Source: Anaerolineae bacterium (lineage in GTDB: Bacteria > Chloroflexota > Anaerolineae > Aggregatilineales > Phototrophicaceae). Taken from it: 44,515 nucleotides of DNA. Positions within the stretch are counted from its first letter, which is position 1. Each line of letters opens with the position of its first letter. The DNA lies in the NCBI GenBank assembly GCA_026645745.1, contig JAPKMU010000003.1, positions 1 to 44,515 of the forward strand, read 5' to 3'. Positions 33,867 to 42,094 of the stretch are shown in pieces. Both the position numbers and the translations under genes were made by a program. The notes under the pieces are model-generated. The model made no database searches. It saw nothing but the letters and a program-made list of their open reading frames with translations, and was not told the origin of the DNA.

Positions 33867-34760
33867 TCATCGCTGCGCAGCCAAGCGCACGGTTTGCGCG
33901 TGGATCGTGACAATATCCATGATGTTTTTCGCGTATCCGCCCGCCATCGCAACGGCAGCGGGCAATCCGGCTTCGGCACACAGGCGAAACACAATCCGAT
34001 CCCGTTCGGCTAACCCGGTGATTGTCACGCTCATGCGTCCTAGCCGATCCCCTTCATATGGATCAGCCCCGGCGAGATAGATCGCCATGTCCGCCCCCGC
34101 CGCCGCGATTGCCCGTCGCGTCCCTTCTTCAACAATGGCGAGATAATCCGCATCGCCTGTCCCGTCGGGGAGTTCGATGTCAAGGCTGCTCCGCTGTTTG
34201 TGAAATGGAAAGTTCTTCGCGCCGTGCACGCTGAACGTAAACACGCTGGTATCGCCCGCAAAGATCGCCGCTGTGCCATCGCCTTGATGCACATCGAGAT
34301 CGAGGATCACCACACGGTGAACCCGCTTTTCTGCTTGCATCGCCCGCGCTGCGACAGCCGCATCGTTGAACACACAGTAGCCCGCGCCGTGATCGGGGAA
34401 GGCGTGATGCGTCCCACCTGCCAAGTTGACGCTGATCCCGTCCTCAAGCGCGGCGCGGCAGGCGGCAATCGTCGCACCGCTCGAACGACAGGAGCGTTCG
34501 ACCATTTCCGGCGACCAAGGAAAGCCAATCCGGCGGATTTCCCGCTCGGTGAGCGTGCCGTTTTTCACCCGCTCCAGATAATCCGCATCGTGAGCACGCA
34601 AAATCTGTTCGTCTGATGCCGCATCCGGCAGCAGCAGATCAGCCGGGGAGAGGATGCCTTCCGCGAGTATCCGTTCACGCAGCAGGGCATATTTCGCCAT
34701 CGGGAAACGGTGATCAGGAGGGAGCGGCAGAACAAACGTATCGGAATAATAAGCGCGCAC
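33867..34760 (-). CDS. Histone-deacetylase-family amidohydrolase
   Basis: 297 residues. The HDAC fold is clear: NLAGGTHHAFPDHGAGYCVFND, the zinc-binding DLDVHQGDGTAAIF, and LAGADPYEGDRLG with a further zinc-binding Asp. In bacteria these zinc enzymes act on acetylated polyamines, acetoin-related compounds or proteins; the substrate is not evident. The opening YYSDTFVLPLPPDHRFPMAKY is normal for the class. The start is a GTG at 34758-34760; the frame runs further upstream, but family alignment ends there and the added part crosses the promoter of the divergent gene. It ends 72 bp before asnS on the same strand and may share its transcript. Confidence 0.88.
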   Translation of the reverse strand: MRAYYSDTFVLPLPPDHRFPMAKYALLRERILAEGILSPADLLLPDAASDEQILRAHDADYLERVKNGTLTEREIRRIGFPWSPEMVERSCRSSGATIAACRAALEDGISVNLAGGTHHAFPDHGAGYCVFNDAAVAARAMQAEKRVHRVVILDLDVHQGDGTAAIFAGDTSVFTFSVHGAKNFPFHKQRSSLDIELPDGTGDADYLAIVEEGTRRAIAAAGADMAIYLAGADPYEGDRLGRMSVTITGLAERDRIVFRLCAEAGLPAAVAMAGGYAKNIMDIVTIHAQTVRLAAQR

Positions 34761-34790
34761 AGAATATATCCCATCGAAGCACAAGCGGCG

Positions 34791-34796
34791 TATAAT
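34791..34796 (+). promoter_or_regulatory. -10 element of the zinc-ribbon gene
   Basis: A perfect TATAAT lies 33 bp upstream of the ATG at 34830, within the 69-bp gap to the divergent deacetylase gene. No good -35 hexamer is seen at the normal spacing. Confidence 0.45.
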
Positions 34797-34829
34797 CAGA
34801 ATAGCATGCTCACATGAAAGGACGCACAA

Positions 34830-35066
34830 ATGACCACACCGAAACGAACCATCACGATCACTTGTGAGGTGTGTGGGGCTAAGTTTGAAACTGACCCGAA
34901 CGATCCGGCGCACAAAATCCAGCACAGTTGGGGCGGCGCGATTCCCGCCGATGGGGAGAGCAAGCGCGGGATTACCGCGCCGATCAGCTATTACGACACC
35001 TGCCCGAATGGGCATCAAACGATTGTCACTTTAACGCCAAAACCGCAGCCCGGGGATCATTCATGA
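34830..35066 (+). CDS. Small zinc-ribbon-like protein
   Basis: 78 residues, not recognised as a named family. TITCEVCGAKFET carries a CxxC pair (Cys12, Cys15), and CPNGH near residue 59 with further His residues (HKIQH) could complete a metal site. GAAAGGACGC lies 6 nt before the ATG. Its stop overlaps the start of the next membrane-protein gene as ATGA, so the two are translated together and may work together. No function is proposed. Confidence 0.7.
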   Translation: MTTPKRTITITCEVCGAKFETDPNDPAHKIQHSWGGAIPADGESKRGITAPISYYDTCPNGHQTIVTLTPKPQPGDHS

Positions 35067-35926
35067 CCGACACCACGCCCGAAACGACCTACACCGCCCC
35101 GGATGGACAGGAGTTTATCGTTACGACTGAAACCGCGCCGGAAGGCGTCAAGCCGCTCACCGACGATGCGTATTGGTTTGAAAAGTTTAAGACTCAACTT
35201 GACAGCGTTGACACAGTGTACACCACCGCCGCAACCAACCTAAATTCGCTGGCGGACTGGGGACTTGGGCTGTACTTTAGCGCGACCGCGATCACGGGGG
35301 TAGGCTTTTCTTTGTTTTCCGCTAACGATCTGCCTTCGCAGAGCGCTTTGTGGATCGGGATTGGTGCGGCGGCAATGGTCTTTATCAAATGGATGGCGCT
35401 GTGGGTGAATCAGCCGATCATGGAGATGACGGATGATCGCTCGGCTGAGGAGATTCGCAAAGATTTCAGCCATCAAAACCGGGTGCGCCAGCTGCGGATC
35501 AACACCGGCTATGCGTTGTCGATGATCGCCGCCGCGCTGGTCGCTTACAGCATCGTTGTCGCCGCCACCGCGCAGCCCGTCGAAGAACCACCTGCGCCGA
35601 TTGTCAATCCGTTTGAAGCCGGTGATTTTACGGCAGAAGTCCGCTACACACCGGAAGGCGTCGGCTATATACACTTGATCGCGGAATTCCCGGATACGGA
35701 TACCGTCACGATCTGCGTGACGCCAATCACGGGAGAAAACACCAATGCGGTGATCACGTCGTGCGCCGACGAAGCGCGCGTGAGCTACCCGTTGATCGAA
35801 GGGCGGCTGCAAACAAGTGTCGCCTTCCCGGCGGAGGTGTTCGCCGCCGCTGTTGAGATCGGGTGGACAGATGATGAAGGGACGATTCGCCGGATTATTC
35901 GCACCGTAAGCACGGGCGGCGCGTAG
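35063..35926 (+). CDS. Hypothetical membrane protein
   Basis: 287 residues, not recognised. The N-terminal about 60 residues are polar and acidic. Three hydrophobic segments follow (LGLYFSATAITGVGFSLF, ALWIGIGAAAMVFIKWMALW, YALSMIAAALVAYSIVVAA, at about 68-172), with a charged stretch between the second and third (MTDDRSAEEIRKDFSHQNRVR). The C-terminal about 105 residues have a Pro-rich start (VEEPPAPIVNPF) and beta-rich sequence with two Cys (TICVTP, SCADEA), perhaps an outside domain. The ATG at 35063 overlaps the preceding stop as ATGA; the longer frame upstream lies within the zinc-ribbon gene. Confidence 0.72.
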   Translation: MTDTTPETTYTAPDGQEFIVTTETAPEGVKPLTDDAYWFEKFKTQLDSVDTVYTTAATNLNSLADWGLGLYFSATAITGVGFSLFSANDLPSQSALWIGIGAAAMVFIKWMALWVNQPIMEMTDDRSAEEIRKDFSHQNRVRQLRINTGYALSMIAAALVAYSIVVAATAQPVEEPPAPIVNPFEAGDFTAEVRYTPEGVGYIHLIAEFPDTDTVTICVTPITGENTNAVITSCADEARVSYPLIEGRLQTSVAFPAEVFAAAVEIGWTDDEGTIRRIIRTVSTGGA

Positions 35927-35988
35927 GCGAACTATCGACTATCGTGAGATAAGCACTCGGCTAATCGCCCCTCATCGTGACCGCCCGG

Positions 35989-36813
35989 TTATGCCAGCGC
36001 AGTGATCGCTGCGGCGTCAAGCGGTCGTGAGCACAAGACATCAACTGACGGAAGCGCCGCGAGATCAACTTTCTTGGGGTCTTTGGGTTGTTCGCGTTCG
36101 GCATTCACAAACCCGTGCTGGTGACAGCGGCGGCACTCCCAGATGGTGACGGTGATCACCTCGTGAGCAGGCGTGTTGTTTTCGGCATGGGCAAAATCGC
36201 GCAGTCGGGAATAGTCGCCGCTGTTGAGCGCTTCCACCACCGCCGCTTCATCGGTGCGATTGAACCTGATCGCCTTCTTCTTTTGCATGTAAATTCCACA
36301 CGACGGGCATACGGGCGTGCGCCGCATCAGCGCGGCAGGCGTCCCGATCAGACCGATGAACAGGGTGATCAAGACGGTCGCTAGAACCAAGCCGTCAGTC
36401 CACGAATTGAATCCTCCTTCGCCTTTCCACAGCTGATGCACCACCAGATACATTCCAAAAGCGGCAGCACCGAGGATCGCCGTGACTACGGTGATATCGC
36501 GCGTACTCTGGCTTTTCCCGACCATGCCAAACAGCAGTTGCCCGAACAGAGACCCGAAATAACGCGATGTGACCGCAAACAGAAACACCGTCGCTGTGAT
36601 CAGAAGAAGCTGCTCATAGCCGTCGCCGGGGATTATCGTACTCCCGACCATACGGATGAACTCATGCACAACGTACAGAATGGGAACGCTGAAATAAACA
36701 AGGAACAAACCTAACAAAATGAGCCGCACGTTTGTGAAGGTGTTTCCGCGCCCATTCAATTCATAGGCGTAGTGAACCGGAGCGGTTTGTGCGGAGGATT
36801 CGTGAATAACCAT
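35989..36813 (-). CDS. Hypothetical four-helix membrane protein with zinc ribbon
   Basis: 274 residues, not recognised. Four hydrophobic segments lie in the first 170 residues (LILLGLFLVYFSVPILYVV, LLLITATVFLFAVTSRY, ITVVTAILGAAAFGMYLVV, LVLATVLITLFIGLIGTP). A soluble tail follows with VCPSCGIYM and WECRRCHQHG, two CxxC pairs spaced like a zinc ribbon. The ATG at 36813 has GGAGAGATC directly upstream; the frame continues 33 codons further without a ribosome site. Neighbouring genes are divergent or convergent, so it is likely a single-gene unit. Confidence 0.72.
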   Translation of the reverse strand: MVIHESSAQTAPVHYAYELNGRGNTFTNVRLILLGLFLVYFSVPILYVVHEFIRMVGSTIIPGDGYEQLLLITATVFLFAVTSRYFGSLFGQLLFGMVGKSQSTRDITVVTAILGAAAFGMYLVVHQLWKGEGGFNSWTDGLVLATVLITLFIGLIGTPAALMRRTPVCPSCGIYMQKKKAIRFNRTDEAAVVEALNSGDYSRLRDFAHAENNTPAHEVITVTIWECRRCHQHGFVNAEREQPKDPKKVDLAALPSVDVLCSRPLDAAAITALA

Positions 36814-36941
36814 GATCTCTCCAAAGGGGATTGATGCAAGTTCCTTGTGAAAACTAGCGCAACTATCCACCTTAGTACACCTTTTTGCAGGATCAAGGAT
36901 CAAGATCATCAATCTCCTATTATTGACTTATGGCGCAGCGC

Positions 36942-36957
36942 TATAATCCCCGGCATG
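36942..36957 (+). promoter_or_regulatory. -10 box placed for a leaderless transcript
   Basis: TATAAT at 36942-36947 ends 7 bp before the ATG at 36955, so transcription would start at or next to the start codon. No Shine-Dalgarno is present (CCCCGGC precedes the ATG). TTGACT at 36923-36928 is nearby but only 13 bp from the -10, so the -35 is uncertain. Confidence 0.5.
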
Positions 36958-37398
36958 TCTGATTTACTTATCGAACTCTCCAAAGTCCTGAGCACATTTG
37001 CGCTGGCGTTCTTCTCGTTTTGGGGGTCAATCCCCGCCGGGTTAGCGCTTGGCTTATCGCCGCTCGTCGTAATCCTCACCTCTACGCTTGGCTATGTGAG
37101 CGGGGTAGGGATCGTCGCGTTTGCCGGGGGACGCTTGCGCGCATGGGTTGACCGCCGCTTCGGGTCACGCGCCGCGCTTGATCCCAACAGCCGCCTGTAT
37201 CGCATCTGGGATCGTTACGGGATGATCGGATTGGGGGCGCTTGCGCCGCTCACCGTCGGCGCGCAGATCGGCGCAGCGATTGGCATGGCGTTGAACGCGC
37301 CGCCCTTCCGCCTGTTCGTGATTATGTCGGTCGCGGCGTTCGTGTGGAGCATCGGCTTAACGGCGGCGTTTCTGCTCGGCGTGGCGGTGGTGACTTAG
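36955..37398 (+). CDS. Small multidrug-export family membrane protein
   Basis: 147 residues and largely hydrophobic. It has four or so membrane segments: FALAFFSFWGSIPAGLALGL, PLVVILTSTLGYVSGVGIVAFAGG, GLGALAPLTVGAQIGAAIGMAL and LFVIMSVAAFVWSIGLTAAFLLG. The pattern SIPAGLALGLSP and the charged loop before IWDRYGMIGLGALAP match the Sm_multidrug_ex family (PF06695), whose name rests on one early report; true substrates are unknown. The start is fixed by the promoter position (leaderless) and the family N-terminus; an upstream in-frame ATG at 36847 overlaps the divergent gene's leader. Confidence 0.75.
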   Translation: MSDLLIELSKVLSTFALAFFSFWGSIPAGLALGLSPLVVILTSTLGYVSGVGIVAFAGGRLRAWVDRRFGSRAALDPNSRLYRIWDRYGMIGLGALAPLTVGAQIGAAIGMALNAPPFRLFVIMSVAAFVWSIGLTAAFLLGVAVVT

Positions 37399-37415
37399 CG
37401 GTCGAAAGCACATTC

Positions 37416-38207
37416 TCACGGCAAACCCTCAAGCGCACTATCGCTGTCCATACTGCGGATGCGCCATGCAACTGGCAAAGTCAACCAGCCAAAAATCGCT
37501 GCGCCACCAATCGTCGTCAACCATAGGAGCGGTGTCGCAGCGTATTCGTAAACAATTCCCCAAAGAGCGTAGGTGAGCAGCATGTCACTTCCTGTAGGAA
37601 GATCACGGGTGATCGGCAGCACGACGGTAATTACAGTCATATTGATGACCCCACCGAGAAAGCTGCGCCACAGCCATACAAAACGATACTCTTTTGGAAG
37701 TGTTCGGGATTGCACCGCACCCACACAAAAATAGAATGCGGCGGCAAACAGCACGTTCACGATGACGCTGGGCGGAGAGGCTTGGATCAACGTGGGCTGC
37801 GAGTAGTCGAGAGCCGAATGGATAGGTGACGGACGAAACAGACCTTCCGGACGGGCAGCGATCAAAATGAGTGCGGCAGCGCCACCAAAGAGGACTCCGC
37901 CAATGACGCTAGCCCATGACCAAAGCCGCCTATTTAGGAAAAGGCTTTGCGTCCGCCCATAAAGCCAACTCACGACGATACCGTATCCCACCGTTCCGAA
38001 AGCAAAACCGAGATCCAATATCGGAGCGCCGGGGGGCAGCCCTGATAGAATAAGGTGGAGCATATTGCCGCCGAACAGACCAAACGGAATAGCTGCAACC
38101 CAAGCAACCAGCAGTCCCACCAAGAGGATGATCTGGTTTGCCGCAATCCACCCCAACCCCCAATCAAAGTATGGTTTCGACCGTGACGGATTTGTGATGT
38201 CTGCCAT
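37416..38207 (-). CDS. Hypothetical polytopic membrane protein
   Basis: 263 residues, not recognised. At least six hydrophobic segments are seen, including IILLVGLLVAWVAAIPFGLFGG, LGFAFGTVGYGIVVSWLYG, ASVIGGVLFGGAAALILIAA, IVNVLFAAAFYFCVGAVQS, GVINMTVITVVLP and IGGAAIFGWLTLPVA. I chose the ATG at 38207 preceded by GGGAAG; the longer frame uses a TTG five codons upstream. It ends 17 bp from the convergent transporter gene. No motif allows a function to be given. Confidence 0.7.
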   Translation of the reverse strand: MADITNPSRSKPYFDWGLGWIAANQIILLVGLLVAWVAAIPFGLFGGNMLHLILSGLPPGAPILDLGFAFGTVGYGIVVSWLYGRTQSLFLNRRLWSWASVIGGVLFGGAAALILIAARPEGLFRPSPIHSALDYSQPTLIQASPPSVIVNVLFAAAFYFCVGAVQSRTLPKEYRFVWLWRSFLGGVINMTVITVVLPITRDLPTGSDMLLTYALWGIVYEYAATPLLWLTTIGGAAIFGWLTLPVAWRIRSMDSDSALEGLP

Positions 38208-38347
38208 GCGCTTCCCAATCAATGAAGTGATTGTCTATCCGTAGTATATGACGTGACGCATCATTTGAGCGACTGACGAACTACCAGCAAGCCAGTTTAC
38301 ATGCTATACTTTTAGACCAATTGTTCAACATTTGACTGGACGCAATC

Positions 38348-40957
38348 ATGGCGAAAACCCAATCGCGCTATGTCTGTCAAAACTGCGGGCGGCAGTCCCC
38401 GCGTTACATGGGACGCTGCCCCTCGTGCGGTGAATTCAACACGATGGTTGAAGAAGTGACGGAAGTCGTCAAGGCGGGGTCGCGCAGCAGTACCCGCGCG
38501 CGTCCCGTGCTTCCGAGCAGCCGTCCGCAGCGCTTGAAAGAGATCGGCGTCGAAGACCTGAAGCGTTATTACGTGCCGATTGGCGAGTTCAACCGCGTAT
38601 TGGGGGGTGGGCTTGTGCCGGGCAGCATCACCTTGATCGGCGGCGAACCGGGAATCGGAAAATGCGTTTCGGCGGATACATGGATACAAACCGATCGGGG
38701 CTTGATGCGTATCGGGGATTTGTCTAATCCAGTCGAAGGCTTTTCATGCCTTGAACTGACTGTCAAATCGACCGATGGCGGACGCTCCACCAGCCATTTC
38801 TATAACGCCGGTGTGCAGCCGATCAAGCGGTTGACGACGCGCATGGGGTATCAAGTGCAAGGTACGTACACCCATGCCGTACTGACTCTCTCCAAAGACG
38901 GATGCCGCACATGGACAGCCCTTCAAGACCTTCAACCCGGTGACTATGTTGCAATACAGCGACACGGTGCGGTGTGGGGGAACAAAACAGCGTTTCTACC
39001 GCTGTCTGATGCTCCGATTCACCCAAATTTCCCAACCCATCTTGAGCCGGAAACAGCGTATGTGTTGGGGCTGCTCATCGGCGACGGTTCGCTTGGCGGG
39101 GAGCATGACGTCGGACTGACCACCAATGACCCGGAAATTCAGCAGGTGTATGTGGATTGGGCAGCATCACTGGGTCTGCACGTCTCAATCAGCAGCAAAA
39201 CCGGTACGACAGCGAAGAGTCTGCGCATCAGCAGTAAGCGACTTATTCGCTGGTTGGGTCACATTGGGGTACCGATGTGCAAGTCGTACACGAAATCGAT
39301 CCCAACCTGCATTTTGGAATCGAACGAAGAAAACGCACGTGCATTTCTGCAAGGCGTTTTTGACACGGATGGATCGTCGTATCCGCTGGGGGTCGATTTT
39401 TGCACCGTTTCGGAGACTCTGGCGCGGCAGGTTCATTTGCTGCTGCTTCAGTTTGGGATTGTTGGAAAACTGCGATTCAGAGCAAATTCCTATGCCGGAG
39501 CTTGGATCGTTTCCATGCAAGGCAGTAATGCGCGCCTGTTTTATGATCGAATTGGCTTCCGGTTGGCGCGCAAACAGGCAAATCGAGCGCTGCTGCCGGA
39601 AACGAACAATAACAATCTTGACGTGATTCCGTATCTGCCAAGCACTGATCCATTCCGCATCCCTCAAGATAAAAGGTTTGATCGCCGTTATTTACGCGGC
39701 ACACGGGCGGCAAGTTACGAAAAACTCACAGCGATCACCGAGTTTATTCCGGAGTATGCCGACCTGCTCACCCCGCCGTTCTTCTGGGACAAGATCGAAA
39801 GCGTCGAGGATGCGGGCGCAGCCGACTGCTATGACTTGTGTGTTCCCGAAACACATGCTTACGTGACCAATGGCATTGTCAGCCACAATTCAACCCTCGT
39901 GATTCAAACCGCCGCAACAATGGCAAATAGTGTCGGGCGCGTCCTGTATGTGAGCGGCGAAGAAAGCACGCGGCAGATCAAAATGCGCGCCGACCGCCTC
40001 GGCTTACAAGCGAATGATCTATTCCTGCTCACCGAAACCAATCTCGCGGACATCCTCGAACAGGTCAACGAAATCGATCCGACCGTCGTTGTGATCGACT
40101 CGATCCAAACGATCTACACCGAAGAAAGCGAGTCATCGCCGGGGAGCGTGTCGCAAGTGCGCGAGTGCGCCTCGCGGTTGCAAATGCTCGCCAAAACCAG
40201 CGGCACGAGCGTCTTTTTGATCGGGCATGTCACCAAAGAAGGCGCAATCGCCGGTCCGCGTGTGCTGGAGCATATCGTCGATACGGTGCTGTACCTCGAA
40301 GGCGATCCGTTTCAGGCGTATCGTCTGCTGCGGAGCGTCAAGAATCGCTTCGGCGCGACCAGCGAGATCGGCGTATTCGAGATGAGCGGCTTGGGCATGA
40401 TCGAAGTCCCGAATCCGAGCGAAGTATTTATCGCGGAACGGGTGATGAACGCCCCCGGCACGTCAATTGTGGTGACGATGGAAGGCACGCGCCCGCTGTT
40501 GGTCGAAGTACAGGCGCTCACCAGCCCAACCTCATTCGGCAATCCACGCCGCACCCCCAACGGTGTTGATATGAGCCGCTTGTTGATCATCGCGGCGGTG
40601 CTCGCCAAGCGGTTTGGACTCAAGCTGCATGAGCAGGATATTTTTCTGAACGTGATCGGCGGCTTGAAGCTCGACGAACCCGCCGTAGACCTGTCGATGG
40701 CAATGGCGATTGCATCCAGCTACTACGAAAAACCGCTCCCCAACGACATGGTATTCATCGGGGAAATCGGTTTGAGCGGTGAGTTACGTCCGGTATCCCA
40801 GTTGATCGCGCGCTTAAACGAAGCCGCGAAGATGGGCTTTCAACGCGCGATGATCCCGCGCATGAAAAAAAGACCGAACGATGCGCCGGAGGGCTTGAAA
40901 TTGATCGAAGCGCGCAACGTCGGTGAAGCGCTGGCGATTGCCGTGCCGAAGGATTAA
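38348..40957 (+). CDS. radA: DNA repair protein RadA (Sms) interrupted by an intein
   Basis: 869 codons, of which 460 are RadA. The N-extein (1-105) has the zinc finger CQNCGRQSPRYMGRCPSCGEF and the start of Walker A, GGEPGIGK. The intein (106-514) follows, then the C-extein resumes with Ser515 of GK-S-T. Later landmarks are VVIDSIQTIY (Walker B), VKNRFGATSEIG (the KNRFG motif) and a Lon-like C-terminal domain (VGGLKLDEPAVDLSMA-type sequence). RadA is a DnaB-like helicase that extends branch migration during recombination. Because the insertion splits the ATP site, RadA should be inactive until splicing. The ATG at 38348 lacks a strong Shine-Dalgarno. Confidence 0.96.
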   Translation: MAKTQSRYVCQNCGRQSPRYMGRCPSCGEFNTMVEEVTEVVKAGSRSSTRARPVLPSSRPQRLKEIGVEDLKRYYVPIGEFNRVLGGGLVPGSITLIGGEPGIGKCVSADTWIQTDRGLMRIGDLSNPVEGFSCLELTVKSTDGGRSTSHFYNAGVQPIKRLTTRMGYQVQGTYTHAVLTLSKDGCRTWTALQDLQPGDYVAIQRHGAVWGNKTAFLPLSDAPIHPNFPTHLEPETAYVLGLLIGDGSLGGEHDVGLTTNDPEIQQVYVDWAASLGLHVSISSKTGTTAKSLRISSKRLIRWLGHIGVPMCKSYTKSIPTCILESNEENARAFLQGVFDTDGSSYPLGVDFCTVSETLARQVHLLLLQFGIVGKLRFRANSYAGAWIVSMQGSNARLFYDRIGFRLARKQANRALLPETNNNNLDVIPYLPSTDPFRIPQDKRFDRRYLRGTRAASYEKLTAITEFIPEYADLLTPPFFWDKIESVEDAGAADCYDLCVPETHAYVTNGIVSHNSTLVIQTAATMANSVGRVLYVSGEESTRQIKMRADRLGLQANDLFLLTETNLADILEQVNEIDPTVVVIDSIQTIYTEESESSPGSVSQVRECASRLQMLAKTSGTSVFLIGHVTKEGAIAGPRVLEHIVDTVLYLEGDPFQAYRLLRSVKNRFGATSEIGVFEMSGLGMIEVPNPSEVFIAERVMNAPGTSIVVTMEGTRPLLVEVQALTSPTSFGNPRRTPNGVDMSRLLIIAAVLAKRFGLKLHEQDIFLNVIGGLKLDEPAVDLSMAMAIASSYYEKPLPNDMVFIGEIGLSGELRPVSQLIARLNEAAKMGFQRAMIPRMKKRPNDAPEGLKLIEARNVGEALAIAVPKD
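38663..39889 (+). mobile_element. RadA intein with LAGLIDADG homing endonuclease
   Basis: 409 residues in frame within radA. Splicing residues are intact: Cys1 in CVSADTWIQTDRGLMRIGDL (block A), T-x-x-H in GTYTHAVLTL (block B), and CYDLCVPETHAYVTNGIVSHN at the end (blocks F and G, His-Asn), followed by Ser+1. The central part contains the two LAGLIDADG motifs LGLLIGDGSL and FLQGVFDTDGSS, each with its acidic residue, so both splicing and homing could work. The insertion point lies between Lys and Ser of Walker A, a conserved site that inteins favour in P-loop ATPases. Confidence 0.95.
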
Positions 40958-40963
40958 GTCAAT

Positions 40964-41009
40964 CGCAAAGAACGCAGAGAGGATCACCGTATGCTCTGCG
41001 TTCTTTGCG
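40964..41009. terminator. Bidirectional stem-loop between radA and convergent gene
   Basis: CGCAAAGAACGCAGAG (40964-40979) and its exact reverse complement (40994-41009) form a 16-bp stem with a 14-base loop. It fills the whole gap between the radA stop (40957) and the stop of the minus-strand gene (41011), so it can serve both transcripts. There is no T-run. Confidence 0.7.
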
Positions 41010-41010
41010 G

Positions 41011-41391
41011 CTAGATGTAATAGATTGTGTCGTCGGTAGTATTGGTTTTGCCGCGTTTTTCGTCTGAGAGTTCGCCGTCATCCCCGACATACGTCGGCGG
41101 GCGCTTCGGCTTTTCGTCGTCGCCAAACTCATCGTATTTGCGCTTTTCATCGGCATATGCGTCGCGCGACCATTCGCCGCCGCCAAACGATTTACTCAGC
41201 GCGGGAAGCACAAACCAGAAGAACGGCACGACGAAAAAGAAGATAAACCATCCGCTGCGCAGCCCGATCATGAAGATGAAGATGAACCCCAACAGCGGCA
41301 GAATCCCGAAGAACGGAAATCCACGCCGATGCCCACCCCATCCCATGTGATGATGACGGGGGTGATGTTCCCAACGATTCCAACCACTCAT
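41011..41391 (-). CDS. Small hypothetical membrane protein
   Basis: 126 residues, not recognised. The N-terminus is rich in His, Trp and Gly (EHHPRHHHMGWGGHRRG), followed by two hydrophobic segments (FFGILPLLGFIFIFMIG, WFIFFFVVPFFWFVLPAL) joined by LRSG, probably a hairpin in the membrane. The C-terminal half is charged and acidic (DEKRKYDEFGDDEKPKR). The ATG at 41391 was chosen with GGGG 7 nt upstream; an in-frame ATG four codons earlier (41403) is equally possible. The His cluster may bind metal. Confidence 0.65.
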   Translation of the reverse strand: MSGWNRWEHHPRHHHMGWGGHRRGFPFFGILPLLGFIFIFMIGLRSGWFIFFFVVPFFWFVLPALSKSFGGGEWSRDAYADEKRKYDEFGDDEKPKRPPTYVGDDGELSDEKRGKTNTTDDTIYYI

Positions 41392-41491
41392 TGCAAACCC
41401 CATTTCGATAACCTAGCGTGTGGACGTGATATTTGCTTCTACGTGAGGATGCGCCGTTTGTTGCTTGATCCTAAAGCAAAACTGACCAAAC

Positions 41492-41514
41492 GGTGGGCAA
41501 ACCCCACCTTTTGA
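41492..41514 (+). terminator. Short stem-loop with T-run, orphan
   Basis: GGTGGG (41492-41497) pairs with CCCACC (41503-41508) followed by TTTT. It lies in the 224-bp gap between two divergent genes, so it does not obviously end a known gene; it could belong to a small transcript or be chance. The gap also has TTGACA at 41540-41545 and TATAGT at 41567-41572, spaced 21 bp, as a weak promoter candidate for the gene at 41616. Confidence 0.3.
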
Positions 41515-41615
41515 GGGGGTATCCGAATGTCAACGTAATTTGACAGCATCAAAACCTGAATCCCTGTATAGTTTTAAACATCCAAATCGTTGCATAGTCG
41601 AATTGAGCAGGCATT

Positions 41616-42044
41616 ATGGGGCATTCCATTACATGGTTAATCGAAGGCTGTGTCATCTACGCCCAATATTATGGCGTCGTTGATCTAGCGGAATATGCCG
41701 AAGGAGGCAAGATTTTTTCGGAAATGGTCGAGGCAGGTGACGCCCCGGTACATATTTTGGTTGACGCGCTGCGGGTTACCAAAGGACCGCACGACATCCC
41801 CAAAATGCTTGACTACATGCGCGGCTACCAAAGTCCGGGACTCGGATGGGTGCTGACCGTCACCCCGAACAAGGTTGAACGCTTTTTTGCTTCACTGGTC
41901 ATGCAGATGTTGAACAGCAATATGCGCATGCACATGTTCGCCAGCATGGATGAAGTTCCCGCCTATTTATCGGAACGTGATCCGCGCCTAGAATCGGAAC
42001 AAATCGCGGAGGCGATCCGCCAGCGTAGTATCGTGGACGCATAG
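41616..42044 (+). CDS. SpoIIAA/STAS-like small cytosolic protein
   Basis: 142 residues. The order of elements, with ITWLIEGCVIYAQYYGVVDLAEY then DAPVHILVDALRV (a strand ending in the Asp-Ala of the family) and a helical part, followed by FASMDEVPAYL near residues 107-117, fits SpoIIAA/STAS-like proteins (PF11964-type) that occur singly in many Chloroflexota. The family has no settled role; some bind lipids or act as anti-sigma antagonists. No Shine-Dalgarno is evident (GAGCAGGCATT precedes the ATG). Confidence in the fold is moderate. Confidence 0.65.
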   Translation: MGHSITWLIEGCVIYAQYYGVVDLAEYAEGGKIFSEMVEAGDAPVHILVDALRVTKGPHDIPKMLDYMRGYQSPGLGWVLTVTPNKVERFFASLVMQMLNSNMRMHMFASMDEVPAYLSERDPRLESEQIAEAIRQRSIVDA

Positions 42045-42094
42045 GTGGGGTATACTGGCAGCGATTTGCCGTGTAATTGTTGGAGATATTTCGC

